The notes below the pieces were generated by a model, which worked only from the letters and a program-made list of their open reading frames with translations, had not been told where the DNA came from and did no database searches. From positions 1,922,001-1,986,000 of the forward strand of contig NZ_CP009747.1 of NCBI RefSeq assembly GCF_000800255.1: a stretch of 64,000 bases of DNA, in the 5' to 3' direction. Position 1 is the stretch's first letter, and each line of letters begins with the position of its first letter. Source of the DNA: Pseudomonas parafulva. GTDB lineage: Bacteria > Pseudomonadota > Gammaproteobacteria > Pseudomonadales > Pseudomonadaceae. Shown piece after piece: positions 53,001-62,500 of this stretch. The position numbers were made by a program, and so were the translations under genes.

Positions 53001-56000
53001 CGCAGGCTGTGTTGACGCTGGGCGAGCTGTTCCAAGGCCTGTTCGAGCAGTTCCGGGCGCAACACGCCGTGCAGGTGCAGGGCCACCGACAGGTGATACG
53101 CCTGGGTGTCGCCTTGCAGGCGGTCGAGGAACCACAGGCGCTGCTGGGTGAAATGCAGCGGCGCGCTGGACGTCTGCCGCGGGCGTAACAGGCTGTCGCC
53201 CTCGGTTTCGGTCTGTTCCAGGCACTTGGCCAGATCGACCAGTCGAGGGTGCTCGAACACCGCCCGCAACGGCAGGCGTCGACCCTGCTGCTCAGCGAGG
53301 CGCGCCACCAGTCGCGCCGCCAGCAGCGAGTGGCCGCCCAGCTCGAAGAAGTGATCGAACGCACCGACTTCGTGGCAACCCAGCAGCTCCCGCCAAAGAC
53401 GGGCCAGCACCTGCTGCCAATGGCCTTCGAGCGCGCTGGCCTGCCCTTGCTGCACGCTCGGCGCCGGCAGCGCCTTGCGCTCGACCTTGCCACTGGGGCT
53501 CAGCGGCAGGCGCTGCAGCCAGACGAACTGGCTGGGCAGCATGTAGTCCGGCAACTGCGCGGCGAGCGCTTCGCGCAGCACGCTCGCCGAGCGCTCGTCG
53601 CCGCTGTGGTAGGCCACCAGACGCTGCTGCTCGCCCTGCCCCAGCAAGGCCACGGCCGCTTCCTCGACACCGGCGATGGCGGCCATGGCCGCTTCGATCT
53701 CGCCCAGCTCGATACGCAGCCCGCGCAGCTTGACTTGGAAATCCACGCGCCCCAGGTAGTCCAGGCTGCCGGCGGCGTTGCGCCGGACCCGGTCGCCGCT
53801 GCGGTACATGCGGGCGCCGGGGACGAACGGGTCGGGCAGGAAAGCGCTGGCGGTCAGCGTGGGGGCGGCGAAGTAGCCACGCCCGAGATGCTCACCGGCC
53901 AGGTACAGCTCGCCGATCACGCACTCGGGCACCGGTTGCAGGTCGGCATCGAGCACATAGGCGCGGGTGTTGGCCACAGGCATACCGATCGGCACCTCAG
54001 TGCCCCGCAGCGCCGCACTGCACACCTCGAAGGTGCTGTAGACCGTGGCTTCGGTGGGACCGTAGCCGTTGATGACCGACGCCCCTCGCGCCTGCATCGC
54101 TTCGGCCAAGGCCGCCGGCAGCGCCTCGCCACCGGAAATCGCCCGCACGCCCTGCCAGGTGCTGTGGGTGTGCGCGACCAGCATCCGCCAGGTCGCGGGC
54201 GTGGCCTGCATCACGCTGGGACGCAGGTGCTGCAACAGCGCATCGATGGCCTGCGGATCGCGGGCCTGCTCGCGGTCGGCCAGCAGCACGCTGGCGCCAC
54301 GCGCCAACGGTAGCAGCAGCTCTACGATGGCGATGTCGAAGGTCGCAGTGGTCAGGGCCAGCACGCGATCGCCGGTGGTCAGCGGCAGCACCTGGTCCAC
54401 CGCCTGCATCAGGTTGTCGAGGTTGCCACGGCTGATGGCCACGCCCTTGGGTTTGCCGGTGGAGCCTGAGGTGTACAGCACATAGGCCAGTTGCGCCGGA
54501 TGCGGCGGGTTCGGGCATAGCGGCGCGTCGCAGCGCAAGGTATCGAGGTCCAGCAGCGGTGCCTCGGTGGCTGCCCGCAGCGCCGGCAGGGTGTCGGCGG
54601 TGCCCAGGCACAGGGCCGGGGCGCAAGAGGCGAGGATGTGCCGAGCGCGCTCGCTGGGCGTGTCTTCGGCAAGCGGTACGTAGGCGGCGCCGCTCTTGAG
54701 CACGGCCAGCATCGCCAGCGGCAGGCGATGGTCGCGCGGCAAGCACAGCACGACGCGCTGCTCAGGCCCGGCGCCATGGGCTTGCAGGGCGGCGGCCAAG
54801 TGGCTGGAGGCCTGGTCCAGTTCGGCGTAGTTCAACTGCCGCCCGGCGTCCTGCACGGCCAGCGCCTCGGGGTGGCGGGCCGCGTGGGTGGCGAACGCCT
54901 GCAACAGGCTTTGCCCAGGCGGCACCGCCACGCCAGGCAGACGCGCAGCGTCGCGCCCTGCCCCGGCCTGGTTCAACTCGCCCAGTGCGCGCTCGGGGTG
55001 GGTCAACAGGGCCTCGAGCAGCGACAGGTAGTCCTCGGCCATGGCCTGCACGGTCGATTCGCGGAACAGGTCGGTGCTGTATTGCAGGCTCAGGGCGATG
55101 CCATGCTCGCTGTCGCGCACGTCCAGGTTCAGGTCGCACAAGGCGCTGTCGGGCCGGTTGTCGATTGGCTCGGCGATCAGCTCGGTCAGCTCGAAACGCT
55201 CCAGGGCATTGCCGGGGAAATAGTTGAACATCACTTGGAACAGCGGGTTGTAGCTGACCTGACGCACCACGCCCAATTGCTCGATCAGGTAGTCGAATGG
55301 CAGGTCCTGATGCGACTGCACCGCCACCGACAAGGCCTGCAAATCGCCCATCAGTTGCAGCAGGCTGCGCTCGCCCGGCAGCTGCTGGCGGTAGACCAGG
55401 GTGTTGACGAAGCAGCCCACCAGCGGCTGCAGCACGGCATGGTGACGGTTGGCCGCCGGCACGCCGATCAGCACGTCCTGTTCGCCGCTGCGGCTGCGCA
55501 CCAGCAGCTGGAATGCGCTCAGCAACGGGATGAAGTTGCTCCAGCCGTGGCGCGCACTGAAGGCGCGCAGGCGTGCGGCCAAGGCTTCTGGCAGCCGGAC
55601 CTCGACACGCGCACCGGCCTGGCTGGCCTGGGTTGGACGCGAAAAGTCCGGCGACAGGTCGAGCACCGGCAGCTCACCGGCCAGTTGCTCGCGCCAGAAG
55701 GCCAGTTCCTGGCGGCAGTCCTGGCCCTGCATCCACTGGTGCTGCCAGACCGCATAGTCGGCGTACTGCAATTGCAGCGGCGTCTGCTCAAGGGCCTGGC
55801 CGCTGCGCAGGGCGCGGTAGTGATGGCACATGCCGTCGATCAGCAGGTGCAGCGACCAGCCGTCGGCCACGATGTGGTGGCAGTTCAGCGACAGCACATG
55901 CTGGTCTGCTTGCAGCCGGTACAGACGCACCCGCAGCAACGGCTCGTGGTCGAGCCGGAACGGCGTCATCGCGTCTTGGCGCAGCTTCTGGTGCAGCGCC

Positions 56001-59000
56001 GCTTCGTCATCGACCTCGATTACCGGCAGCGCCAGGTGCAGGTGCGCCAGCACGTGCTGGACGGGACCGTCGGTGCCGTCATGGAAGCGAGTGCGCAACA
56101 CCTCGTGCTGGTCCACCAGGCATTGCAGCGCCTGCTGCAGGTCGTCTACCGCCAGCGCGCCGCTCAGGCGCACCGCGCCACTGAGGTTGTACGCCGGGCT
56201 CTGGGGGTCGAGCTGCTGGAGGAACCACAGGCGTTGCTGGGCGAAGGACAGCGGCACCGGCGTCGGCCGTGGCAAACGGCGCGGCCCCTGTTTGGCCGGC
56301 TGCTCGCGCGTGTCGAGCCATTCGGCCATCGCGGTGATGGTGGGATGCTCGAACACCACCCGCAGAGGCAGGTCCTTGCCGGTCAGCTTGCCGACCAGGC
56401 CGATCAGTTGCGTGGCCAGCAGCGAATGGCCGCCCAGCTCGAAGAAGTTGTCCTGCACGCCCACCTGCGCCAGCCCCAGCACCTGCTGCCAGGCGTCGAC
56501 CATCTGCTGTTGCAGTGCACTGCTCGGCGCCACGTAGCGGGCCAGGCTCTGCGCTGCGAAGTCCGGCGCCGGCAGCGCCTTGCGGTCGACCTTGCCATTA
56601 CCGTTCAGTGGCAAGCGCTCGAGCAACATGAAGGCGCTCGGCACCATGTACGGCGGCAGGTGCGCCAGCACATGCTCGCGCAGCGCCTCGACGCTCGGCT
56701 CGCCGTCAGCGGTGACGTACGCCACCAGCACCTTGGCGCGCTGGGCATCGTCGCGCGCGACCACCACCACCTCGCGCACGCCCGGATGACGAGCCAGGCA
56801 GGCTTCGATTTCATCCAGCTCGATGCGGTGCCCGCGAATCTTCACCTGATGGTCGGTACGCCCGACGTATTCCAGATCGCCGTCAGGCAGCCAGCGCGCC
56901 AGATCGCCGGTGCGGTACAGGCGACTGCCGTCGTTGGCCAGCGGATCGGGCAGGAACACCGCGGCCGTGCGCGCCGGATCGGCCATGTAGCCACGCCCGA
57001 CGCCGACCCCGGCAACGAAGATCTCGCCCACCGCACCCAGAGGCACCGGCTGCAGGTCGGCATCGAGCAGGTACAGCCGGTTGTTCAGGGTCGCCTTGCC
57101 GATCGGCACGTTGCTGCGCGTCTGCGGCAGGCGCTCGAACAAGGGGTGGAAGGCGACGTCGTCCGAACATTCGGCCGGGCCATAGGCGTTCATCAGCACG
57201 ATCTGGGGGTGCTGGTCGAACCAGCGCCGCGCCAGGGCGGCGGGCAAGGCCTCGCCGGTGGCCAGCAGCCAGCGCAGGCGCGTGTGCTGCAGGTCGATGT
57301 CGAGCAGGCTCTGCATCAACGAGGGCACGGCTTCGAGCACGGTGATCCCTTGCGTGACCAGGGTGTCGGCCAGTCGCTGCGGATGCTGCATCACGCAGTC
57401 GGCCAGGATCACGGTGCGCGCGCCGAAGATCATTCCGGCCAAGGTCTGCCACACGGAAATGTCGAAGCACTGCGGCGCGCTCTGGGCGATGACATCGTCG
57501 GCATCGAGCGCCAGACCCGGCAGCTTGCCGAGCATGTTGTTGAGCATCCCTGCATGGGCGACCATGGCGCCCTTCGGCGTGCCGGTGGAGCCGGAGGTGA
57601 AGATGCAGTAGGCCAGCGACGCGGGATGGACCGGCAGGTCGAGGTCGGTGTCGCTGTAGTGCACCAGCTCGGCAGCGTCGTAGCGCAGATGCCGTGGCGG
57701 CGCGTCGAGCAGCGCCAGCGCTTCGGCGGACAGCTCGGCCATCTCGGCGCTGTGCAGCAGCAGTGGCGTGCGGCTCTGGCGCAGCACCTGGGCCAGACGC
57801 TGCGCCGGGTTGCGCGGATCCAGCGGCAGCCAGCCGGCGCCGGCCTTGAGGATGGCCACGATCATGACCACCAGGTCCAGGCCGCGCTCGTCGAACACGG
57901 CGATCAACTGGTCGGGCTGCACGCCCTGCTCGCGCAAGTGGCGCGCCAGGCGGTTGGCGGCGCGGTTGAGCTGGTCGAAGGTCAGTTGCTGCTGATCGTG
58001 GATCAGGGCCACGTGGTGCGGGGTGGCGCGCACTTGTCGCTGCAAGCGCTCGATGTACAGCGGTTGCAGTGCCTCGGGTTGCGCGGCCAGTTCGCCGCCG
58101 GCCCAGGCGTGCTGGGTGGCGATTTCGCTGTCGTCGAGCATGCTCAAGCGGTGCAGCGGCGTGTCCGGGTCACGGCCCAGGGCTTGAGCCATCTCCAGCA
58201 GCAACCGGCGCAGGTGACCGAGCATGCGCTCCACTTCCGGGCGCAGGAACCAGTCGGTGAGGTAGGTCAACTGCAGGTGCAGGCACTCGCCGGGGATGAT
58301 CACCACGGTGATCGGGTAGTTGGTGTGGGTTCGGTTGTGCATGTCGCTGATCAGGTAATCCAACTGCCCCTGCCGGACATCGTCGGTGATCGGCGCGTTT
58401 TCGAAGACGAACAGGCTGTGGAACAGGTCCTGGCGCTGCACGTCGCTCCAGCCCTGAATCTCGGCCAGTGACACGCTCTCGTGCTCGCGCAGGCTCAGGC
58501 TTTCGTCCTGCAGCCCGCGCAGCCAGGCGCCGAGGCGATCCTGAGGATTGCACTGCCAACGCAGCGGCAGGCTGTTGATGAACAAACCGACGATGCTGTC
58601 CATGCCCGCCAGGTGCACCGGGCGCCCGGCCACGGTGATGCCGACCACCAGGTCGCGATCGCCGCTGTAGCGGCTCATGAGCAAGGTCCAGGCGCCCTGC
58701 ACCAGGGTGTTCAGGGTGATGCCATGCTGCGCGGCGACCTGTTGCAGGCTGCGGGTCTGTTCGGCGCTGAGCCGCTGCACGCAGTCCTCGACCGGCTCGG
58801 CGGCCTCGGTGACGCGCCCGGCGTAGCCGAAGCCGAATTCGTTGGGCGTGTCGAAACCGGCCAGGCGCTGTTGCCAGAACTGCCGGTGGTCCTCGCTGTT
58901 CTGGCTTTCCAGCCAGCGCACGAAGTCGCGGTAGGGTCGCGGCTTGGGCTGCTCCAGGCGCTGGCCTTGCGAAGCGGCGCGGTAGTTCTTGAAGAAGTCG

Positions 59001-59491
59001 ACCATGATGATCGAAAAGCACCAGGCATCCATGAGGATGTGGTGATAGCTGCGCACGAACTGATAGGTGTCTGGCGCCAGCTTGTACAGGCGGATGCGCA
59101 TGAGCGGCGCTTTGGTAAAGTCCAGGCCTTCGGCGCGTTCTTCGGCCAGCAGGCGGTCGAGGCGCTGCTGCTGGGTGTCGCTGTCCAGGTGCGACCAGTC
59201 CTCGAAGGTCAGCGGCAGCTCGACCTGTTTGTGCACCACCTGCATCGGCCGCTTCTGCTGCTTCCAGACGAACGAGGTGCGCAACAGTTCGTGGCGCTCG
59301 ATCACCTGGGCCCAGGCCTGGCGAAAGGCTTCCAGGTCCAGGTCCGGGAGCACCATGACATGCCGGTACTGCAGCAGGTACATGCCTTTGCCGGGATTGA
59401 GCAGGCTGTGGAACAGCAGTCCCTGCTGCATCGGCGCCAAGGGATAGATCGCTTCGATGTTGCGCGAAAGTGCTTTGACCTTGTCGTTCAT
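50036..59491 (-). CDS. NRPS with three C-A-T modules
   Basis: 3151 residues from ATG 59491 (the open frame upstream is not coding). C1 12-450 begins YPLAPMQQGLLFHSLL, the DCL type expected after an epimerase. A1 480-975 pocket D-I-W-E-L-T-A-D-D, acidic, fitting a basic residue such as Dab. T1 Ser1023. C2 1078-1505 (CHHIVADGW). A2 1530-2010 pocket D-I-V-Q-I-G-G-V-Y. T2 Ser2055. C3 2110-2540 (LHHIIADAR). A3 2570-3045 pocket D-M-P-Q-L-G-A-V-W. T3 Ser3091. A2 and A3 specificities were not recognised. C1 (HHILMDAW) and C3 carry Ala in place of the motif Gly. It ends two bases before the next NRPS frame. The ribosome site at the start is weak. Confidence 0.92.
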   Translation of the reverse strand: MNDKVKALSRNIEAIYPLAPMQQGLLFHSLLNPGKGMYLLQYRHVMVLPDLDLEAFRQAWAQVIERHELLRTSFVWKQQKRPMQVVHKQVELPLTFEDWSHLDSDTQQQRLDRLLAEERAEGLDFTKAPLMRIRLYKLAPDTYQFVRSYHHILMDAWCFSIIMVDFFKNYRAASQGQRLEQPKPRPYRDFVRWLESQNSEDHRQFWQQRLAGFDTPNEFGFGYAGRVTEAAEPVEDCVQRLSAEQTRSLQQVAAQHGITLNTLVQGAWTLLMSRYSGDRDLVVGITVAGRPVHLAGMDSIVGLFINSLPLRWQCNPQDRLGAWLRGLQDESLSLREHESVSLAEIQGWSDVQRQDLFHSLFVFENAPITDDVRQGQLDYLISDMHNRTHTNYPITVVIIPGECLHLQLTYLTDWFLRPEVERMLGHLRRLLLEMAQALGRDPDTPLHRLSMLDDSEIATQHAWAGGELAAQPEALQPLYIERLQRQVRATPHHVALIHDQQQLTFDQLNRAANRLARHLREQGVQPDQLIAVFDERGLDLVVMIVAILKAGAGWLPLDPRNPAQRLAQVLRQSRTPLLLHSAEMAELSAEALALLDAPPRHLRYDAAELVHYSDTDLDLPVHPASLAYCIFTSGSTGTPKGAMVAHAGMLNNMLGKLPGLALDADDVIAQSAPQCFDISVWQTLAGMIFGARTVILADCVMQHPQRLADTLVTQGITVLEAVPSLMQSLLDIDLQHTRLRWLLATGEALPAALARRWFDQHPQIVLMNAYGPAECSDDVAFHPLFERLPQTRSNVPIGKATLNNRLYLLDADLQPVPLGAVGEIFVAGVGVGRGYMADPARTAAVFLPDPLANDGSRLYRTGDLARWLPDGDLEYVGRTDHQVKIRGHRIELDEIEACLARHPGVREVVVVARDDAQRAKVLVAYVTADGEPSVEALREHVLAHLPPYMVPSAFMLLERLPLNGNGKVDRKALPAPDFAAQSLARYVAPSSALQQQMVDAWQQVLGLAQVGVQDNFFELGGHSLLATQLIGLVGKLTGKDLPLRVVFEHPTITAMAEWLDTREQPAKQGPRRLPRPTPVPLSFAQQRLWFLQQLDPQSPAYNLSGAVRLSGALAVDDLQQALQCLVDQHEVLRTRFHDGTDGPVQHVLAHLHLALPVIEVDDEAALHQKLRQDAMTPFRLDHEPLLRVRLYRLQADQHVLSLNCHHIVADGWSLHLLIDGMCHHYRALRSGQALEQTPLQLQYADYAVWQHQWMQGQDCRQELAFWREQLAGELPVLDLSPDFSRPTQASQAGARVEVRLPEALAARLRAFSARHGWSNFIPLLSAFQLLVRSRSGEQDVLIGVPAANRHHAVLQPLVGCFVNTLVYRQQLPGERSLLQLMGDLQALSVAVQSHQDLPFDYLIEQLGVVRQVSYNPLFQVMFNYFPGNALERFELTELIAEPIDNRPDSALCDLNLDVRDSEHGIALSLQYSTDLFRESTVQAMAEDYLSLLEALLTHPERALGELNQAGAGRDAARLPGVAVPPGQSLLQAFATHAARHPEALAVQDAGRQLNYAELDQASSHLAAALQAHGAGPEQRVVLCLPRDHRLPLAMLAVLKSGAAYVPLAEDTPSERARHILASCAPALCLGTADTLPALRAATEAPLLDLDTLRCDAPLCPNPPHPAQLAYVLYTSGSTGKPKGVAISRGNLDNLMQAVDQVLPLTTGDRVLALTTATFDIAIVELLLPLARGASVLLADREQARDPQAIDALLQHLRPSVMQATPATWRMLVAHTHSTWQGVRAISGGEALPAALAEAMQARGASVINGYGPTEATVYSTFEVCSAALRGTEVPIGMPVANTRAYVLDADLQPVPECVIGELYLAGEHLGRGYFAAPTLTASAFLPDPFVPGARMYRSGDRVRRNAAGSLDYLGRVDFQVKLRGLRIELGEIEAAMAAIAGVEEAAVALLGQGEQQRLVAYHSGDERSASVLREALAAQLPDYMLPSQFVWLQRLPLSPSGKVERKALPAPSVQQGQASALEGHWQQVLARLWRELLGCHEVGAFDHFFELGGHSLLAARLVARLAEQQGRRLPLRAVFEHPRLVDLAKCLEQTETEGDSLLRPRQTSSAPLHFTQQRLWFLDRLQGDTQAYHLSVALHLHGVLRPELLEQALEQLAQRQHSLRTLFVDDETGPVQRVEDTSTGRLDVQTLSLDPHSSAFAQHLSDEAKRAFDLGTAPLWRVRLYQGQTHSVLQVTLHHIIADARSLEIFCHELQALYQALLEGRSADLPALALQFADIADSWQGPAGQAQIEQQLQYWRDKLAGEPPVLDVPTDLPRPAVQGFKGRRLRFTLPQALVQRLRDSARQQGLTAFAPLLAAWKVLLARHSGQRELWVGLPVAHRHQAHTDPLIGYFATTQVVRSVIEPTQTVEAFWQQLQADHLQAQQYADVPFERLVDALQVRRDLSHTPLFQALFNLIQSDLTQGSQQFAGLSAQRLAVESDSALVDLGLHVEQQGASWPCVLEYNTELFLPSTAQRYVDEYLHLLHGMLERPQAALWDIDLANADHALAERPWNLPGRTQQATDDLIQRFERHAALTPEALAVDCQDEQMSYAALNARANRLAHWLRAQGVGRDDLVAVCLSRGPWLLPTLLGILKAGAAYLPLDPQQPGERLRSILAHARPVLTLGEQGSAEVLGEAAVHEVDGLALTLQPANNLELGVHPLQRAYVIYTSGSTGLPKGVQITRQSLGNLLAGLDRHLPLSAEDVWLASTTYAFDMCKPELFLPLVNGASLLLARREQVVDGHRLFELLRRASVFQATPAGWQLLLETGQRHWPAVRGLIGGEAVPGELVRSLSALGVRLINAYGPTETTVWSTLQPLETAPQGIADIGTPLLNTRCYVLDEHLRPVPLGTTGELYIAGSGVARGYQHAPQLTAASFLPDPYAPEPGARMYRTGDLVRRRGDGRLAYVGRSDFQIKVRGFRIEPGEVETLLRGYPGVEEAVVMPAPDGQGLFAWLQTPSALDQQALRRELEARLPAYMIPTAFVEQPRFVLNSNGKIDRKALPLPTLDRAIGVAPRTPLETQLAELWQDLLQVPQVGVTSSFFELGGHSLLAMRLMTQIETRFGVRIELRSLFQDPTIAGLAAQIEQPQGLLGDQALDEMQRLLSEMED

Positions 59492-59534
59492 GCTGTCGGT
59501 ATCCGAACCTTTGAAAGAAACACCGCAGGGGTGG

Positions 59535-62500
59535 TCACTGCTCCAGTTGCTCGAGCAGGGCGAGGAATTCGTCGTCGGACAGGCCTGAGTCGGCGAAGTC
59601 CGAGGCGGTCGCGCGGCCTGCCGAGGGGCCTTGGCAGTGCTCCAGCAGCGCCTCCAGCGTCTGCACCATCTGCCTGGCCAGCTCGCTGACCTGCGCCGTG
59701 CTGTGGCGCTGGGGGGCGTAACGCCACTCCAGGTGCAACTGGCCCTGCTCCACCAGCGCGGTGACATCCAGCCAGTGGGTGCGGGCGGTGCTGGCGGCGC
59801 GCATCCCCGGACACAGCGGACGCGCCAGTTGCCAGAGCTGCGACTGGGCGAACCACTGATCGGCGCGGCCCAGGTAGTTGAAGGTCAGCAGGTCGGCAGC
59901 GCCCAGGCCATGGGCCGGGTCGGCGCGCAGCAGGCCATAGCCGATGCCTTGTTCGGGCACCTCGCGCAGCGCTTCCTTGGCCTGGACGATGGCGCTCGCC
60001 GGATCTTCGCTGGCCCTGACCGCCAGCGGATAACGGCTGGTGTGCCAGCCCACCGAGCGCGACAGTTCGGGGCTGTCGTCCCAGGCGCTGCGGCCATGGC
60101 TCTCCAGCTCCAGGGTGACCTGCTCGCGGCCCAGCCAGCGGGCGATCACCCTGCCCAGTGCCGCGACCAGCAGGTCCTGGGTCTGGGTGGCATAGGCGCT
60201 GTTGGCTTCGCCCAGCAGGCGGTCGGTGTGCTCGGCCGACAGGCGCACCTCAAGCGTGCGGCTGTCGCCGTAGCGATTGTCCCCTGCAGCATTGACCACG
60301 CTGTCGGTGAGCTGGCGGCGCCAGTACTCGGCCTGGGCCTGCACGCGGGGTTCGGCGGCATGCTGAGCCAAAGCTGCGCTCCAGCGGTGGAAACCCGCCG
60401 AGACCGGCGGCAACGCTTGCTCGGGACGCAGATAGAGCTGTTCGAGCTCCTCCATCAGCACTTGCCAGGACACCGAATCGATCAGCAGGTGATGGGCATT
60501 GCACAGCAGTTGCTGGTCGTGGGTGAAGTACACCCAGCGGATCATCGGTGCCTGGTCCAGCGACCAGCCGCCTTGCCAGTGAGCGAGCAAGTCGTCATCC
60601 AACGGGCGTGTTTCGAGGTGCAGCACCTGCAGGTCAGGCGTGGCGGGCTGGTAGCGCTGGGCCCAGCCCGTCGCATCGCGTTCGAAGACCAGTCGCAGGC
60701 TGGCGTGACGCTCCACCAGACGCGCCAGTGCAGCGGTCAGGCGCTCGGTGTCCAGGGGCTGCTGCACGGTCAGCAGGATCGACTGATCCCAGTGTCCCGG
60801 CGTCTGCTGCTCCTGCTCGAAGAACCAGCGCTGGATCGGCGTGAGGGCGAACGTCGTCTTCGGTTCGACGGCATCGGCAGTGCTCGCGGCGGGCGTATCC
60901 TTGCGCACGGCGACCTCGGCCCAGCCGCGCACGCTGGGATACTCGAAAATCTGCTTGGGCTTGAGCGTCAGCCCAGCCTGCTTGGCCTTGGCGATAATTT
61001 GCAGGCTGAGGATCGAATCGCCGCCGACGGCGAAGAAGTTGTCGTCCAGTTGCAGCGCCGGCTTGCCGAGAATCTCCTGGGCAATGGCCAGCAGACACTG
61101 TTCGGTCTCGCTGCGCGGGGTGCGAGCGACCCGCGCCAGTTGCCGCACGGTGGGCTCGGCGAACAGTTGCTTGGGCGTCAACGTGATCTGCTGCTGGCGC
61201 GCCAGGGCGATGATCTGCAAGCCCAGGATGGAGTCGCCGCCGTGCTGGAAGAAGTTGTCGTCCACGCCCAGCGTCGGCTTGCCCAGCAGCGTGCGCCAGA
61301 TCTCCAGCAACTGGGCTTCCAGCGCGTTGGACGGCGCTGCATCGGCCTGCGGCTGGGCCTCTGCGAGCGGCACCTGATCGACCCGGCGCAGCAGCGCCTG
61401 ACGGTCCACCTTGCCGTTGGCCAGGCGCTCGAAGCGCTCGACACGATGCCACTGGGCCGGCTGCATATAGTCCGGCAACAGCGCTTGCAAGCGTGCCTGG
61501 ATCGGCTGGAGGTCGTCGCTGTCGCTAATGAGGAAGGCCACCAGGCGGTTGCCGGTCAGGGCAACGGGCGCGTTCAGCACCTGGGCATCGTGCACACCGG
61601 GCAGTGCACGCAGTTGCTCGGCCACCTCGCCGGGCTCGACGCGATAGCCGCGAATCTTCACCTGCTCGTCCAGGCGGCCGAAGAATTCCACCCGCCCGGC
61701 AGTGTTGATCTTCACGCGGTCGCCGGTGCGATAACCGTGGGCGGTGAACCGGGCTTGGTCGGCCTCGCTGGCCTGGACATAGCCCAGCGCAACGGTCGGC
61801 CCCTGGATGCACAGTTCGCCTGCGACACCAATCGGCAGCAACCGCCCGGCGGGGTCGCGCACGCTGACCTGCACATTGGCCAGCGGTCGTCCCAGCGGGG
61901 CCGTGCCCACGCTGTCCACCTCGTGGGTGAGCACGCCAATAGTGGTTTCACTGGGGCCGTAGTGGTTGACGATGCGCAGCGCGGGACGCAACTCACGCAC
62001 CCGAGCGATCAGCTCGGCGCCGAGCGCATCGCCCCCGCACATCAGGCACAGGCGCGGCAACACGCGCTGCGGCTGGGACGCCACCAGCAAGGCGTTGAGG
62101 TGCGATGGCACGATCTTCAGCAGGTCCACGGGCTGGTCTTGCAGGGTATCGGCCAGGCCCTCGGCATCGAACGCAAGTGATTCGTCCAACAAGCGCAGGC
62201 GTCGGCCGCTGAGCAGCGCACCGAACAGCGCCGTGTGTCCCAGGTCGGTGGCGCAACTGGCCAGGCTGGCCAAGCTGGCATCGGCGGGCAGGTCCAGTCG
62301 GGCCAGGCAGGCGCTGACGTAGTGGATGAGGTTGCCGTGGCTGACGATCACGCCCTTGGGACGGCCACTGGAACCGGAGGTGTAGACCACGTAGGCCGGC
62401 GTCTCGGGCGCCAACTGCGGGCGCAGGCCGATGGTTGGAACGTCTTTCAAGGAGGTGGGCTCCAGCCAGGCGATGGCGGCCGGCAGCCACTCAGGCCGCG

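Noticed and set aside
54638..58471. A 1277-codon plus-strand frame and several others over the NRPSs
   Set aside because: Antisense to adenylation and condensation domains with full motif sets; the composition (His/Gln/Val-rich) is typical of third-position GC shadows.
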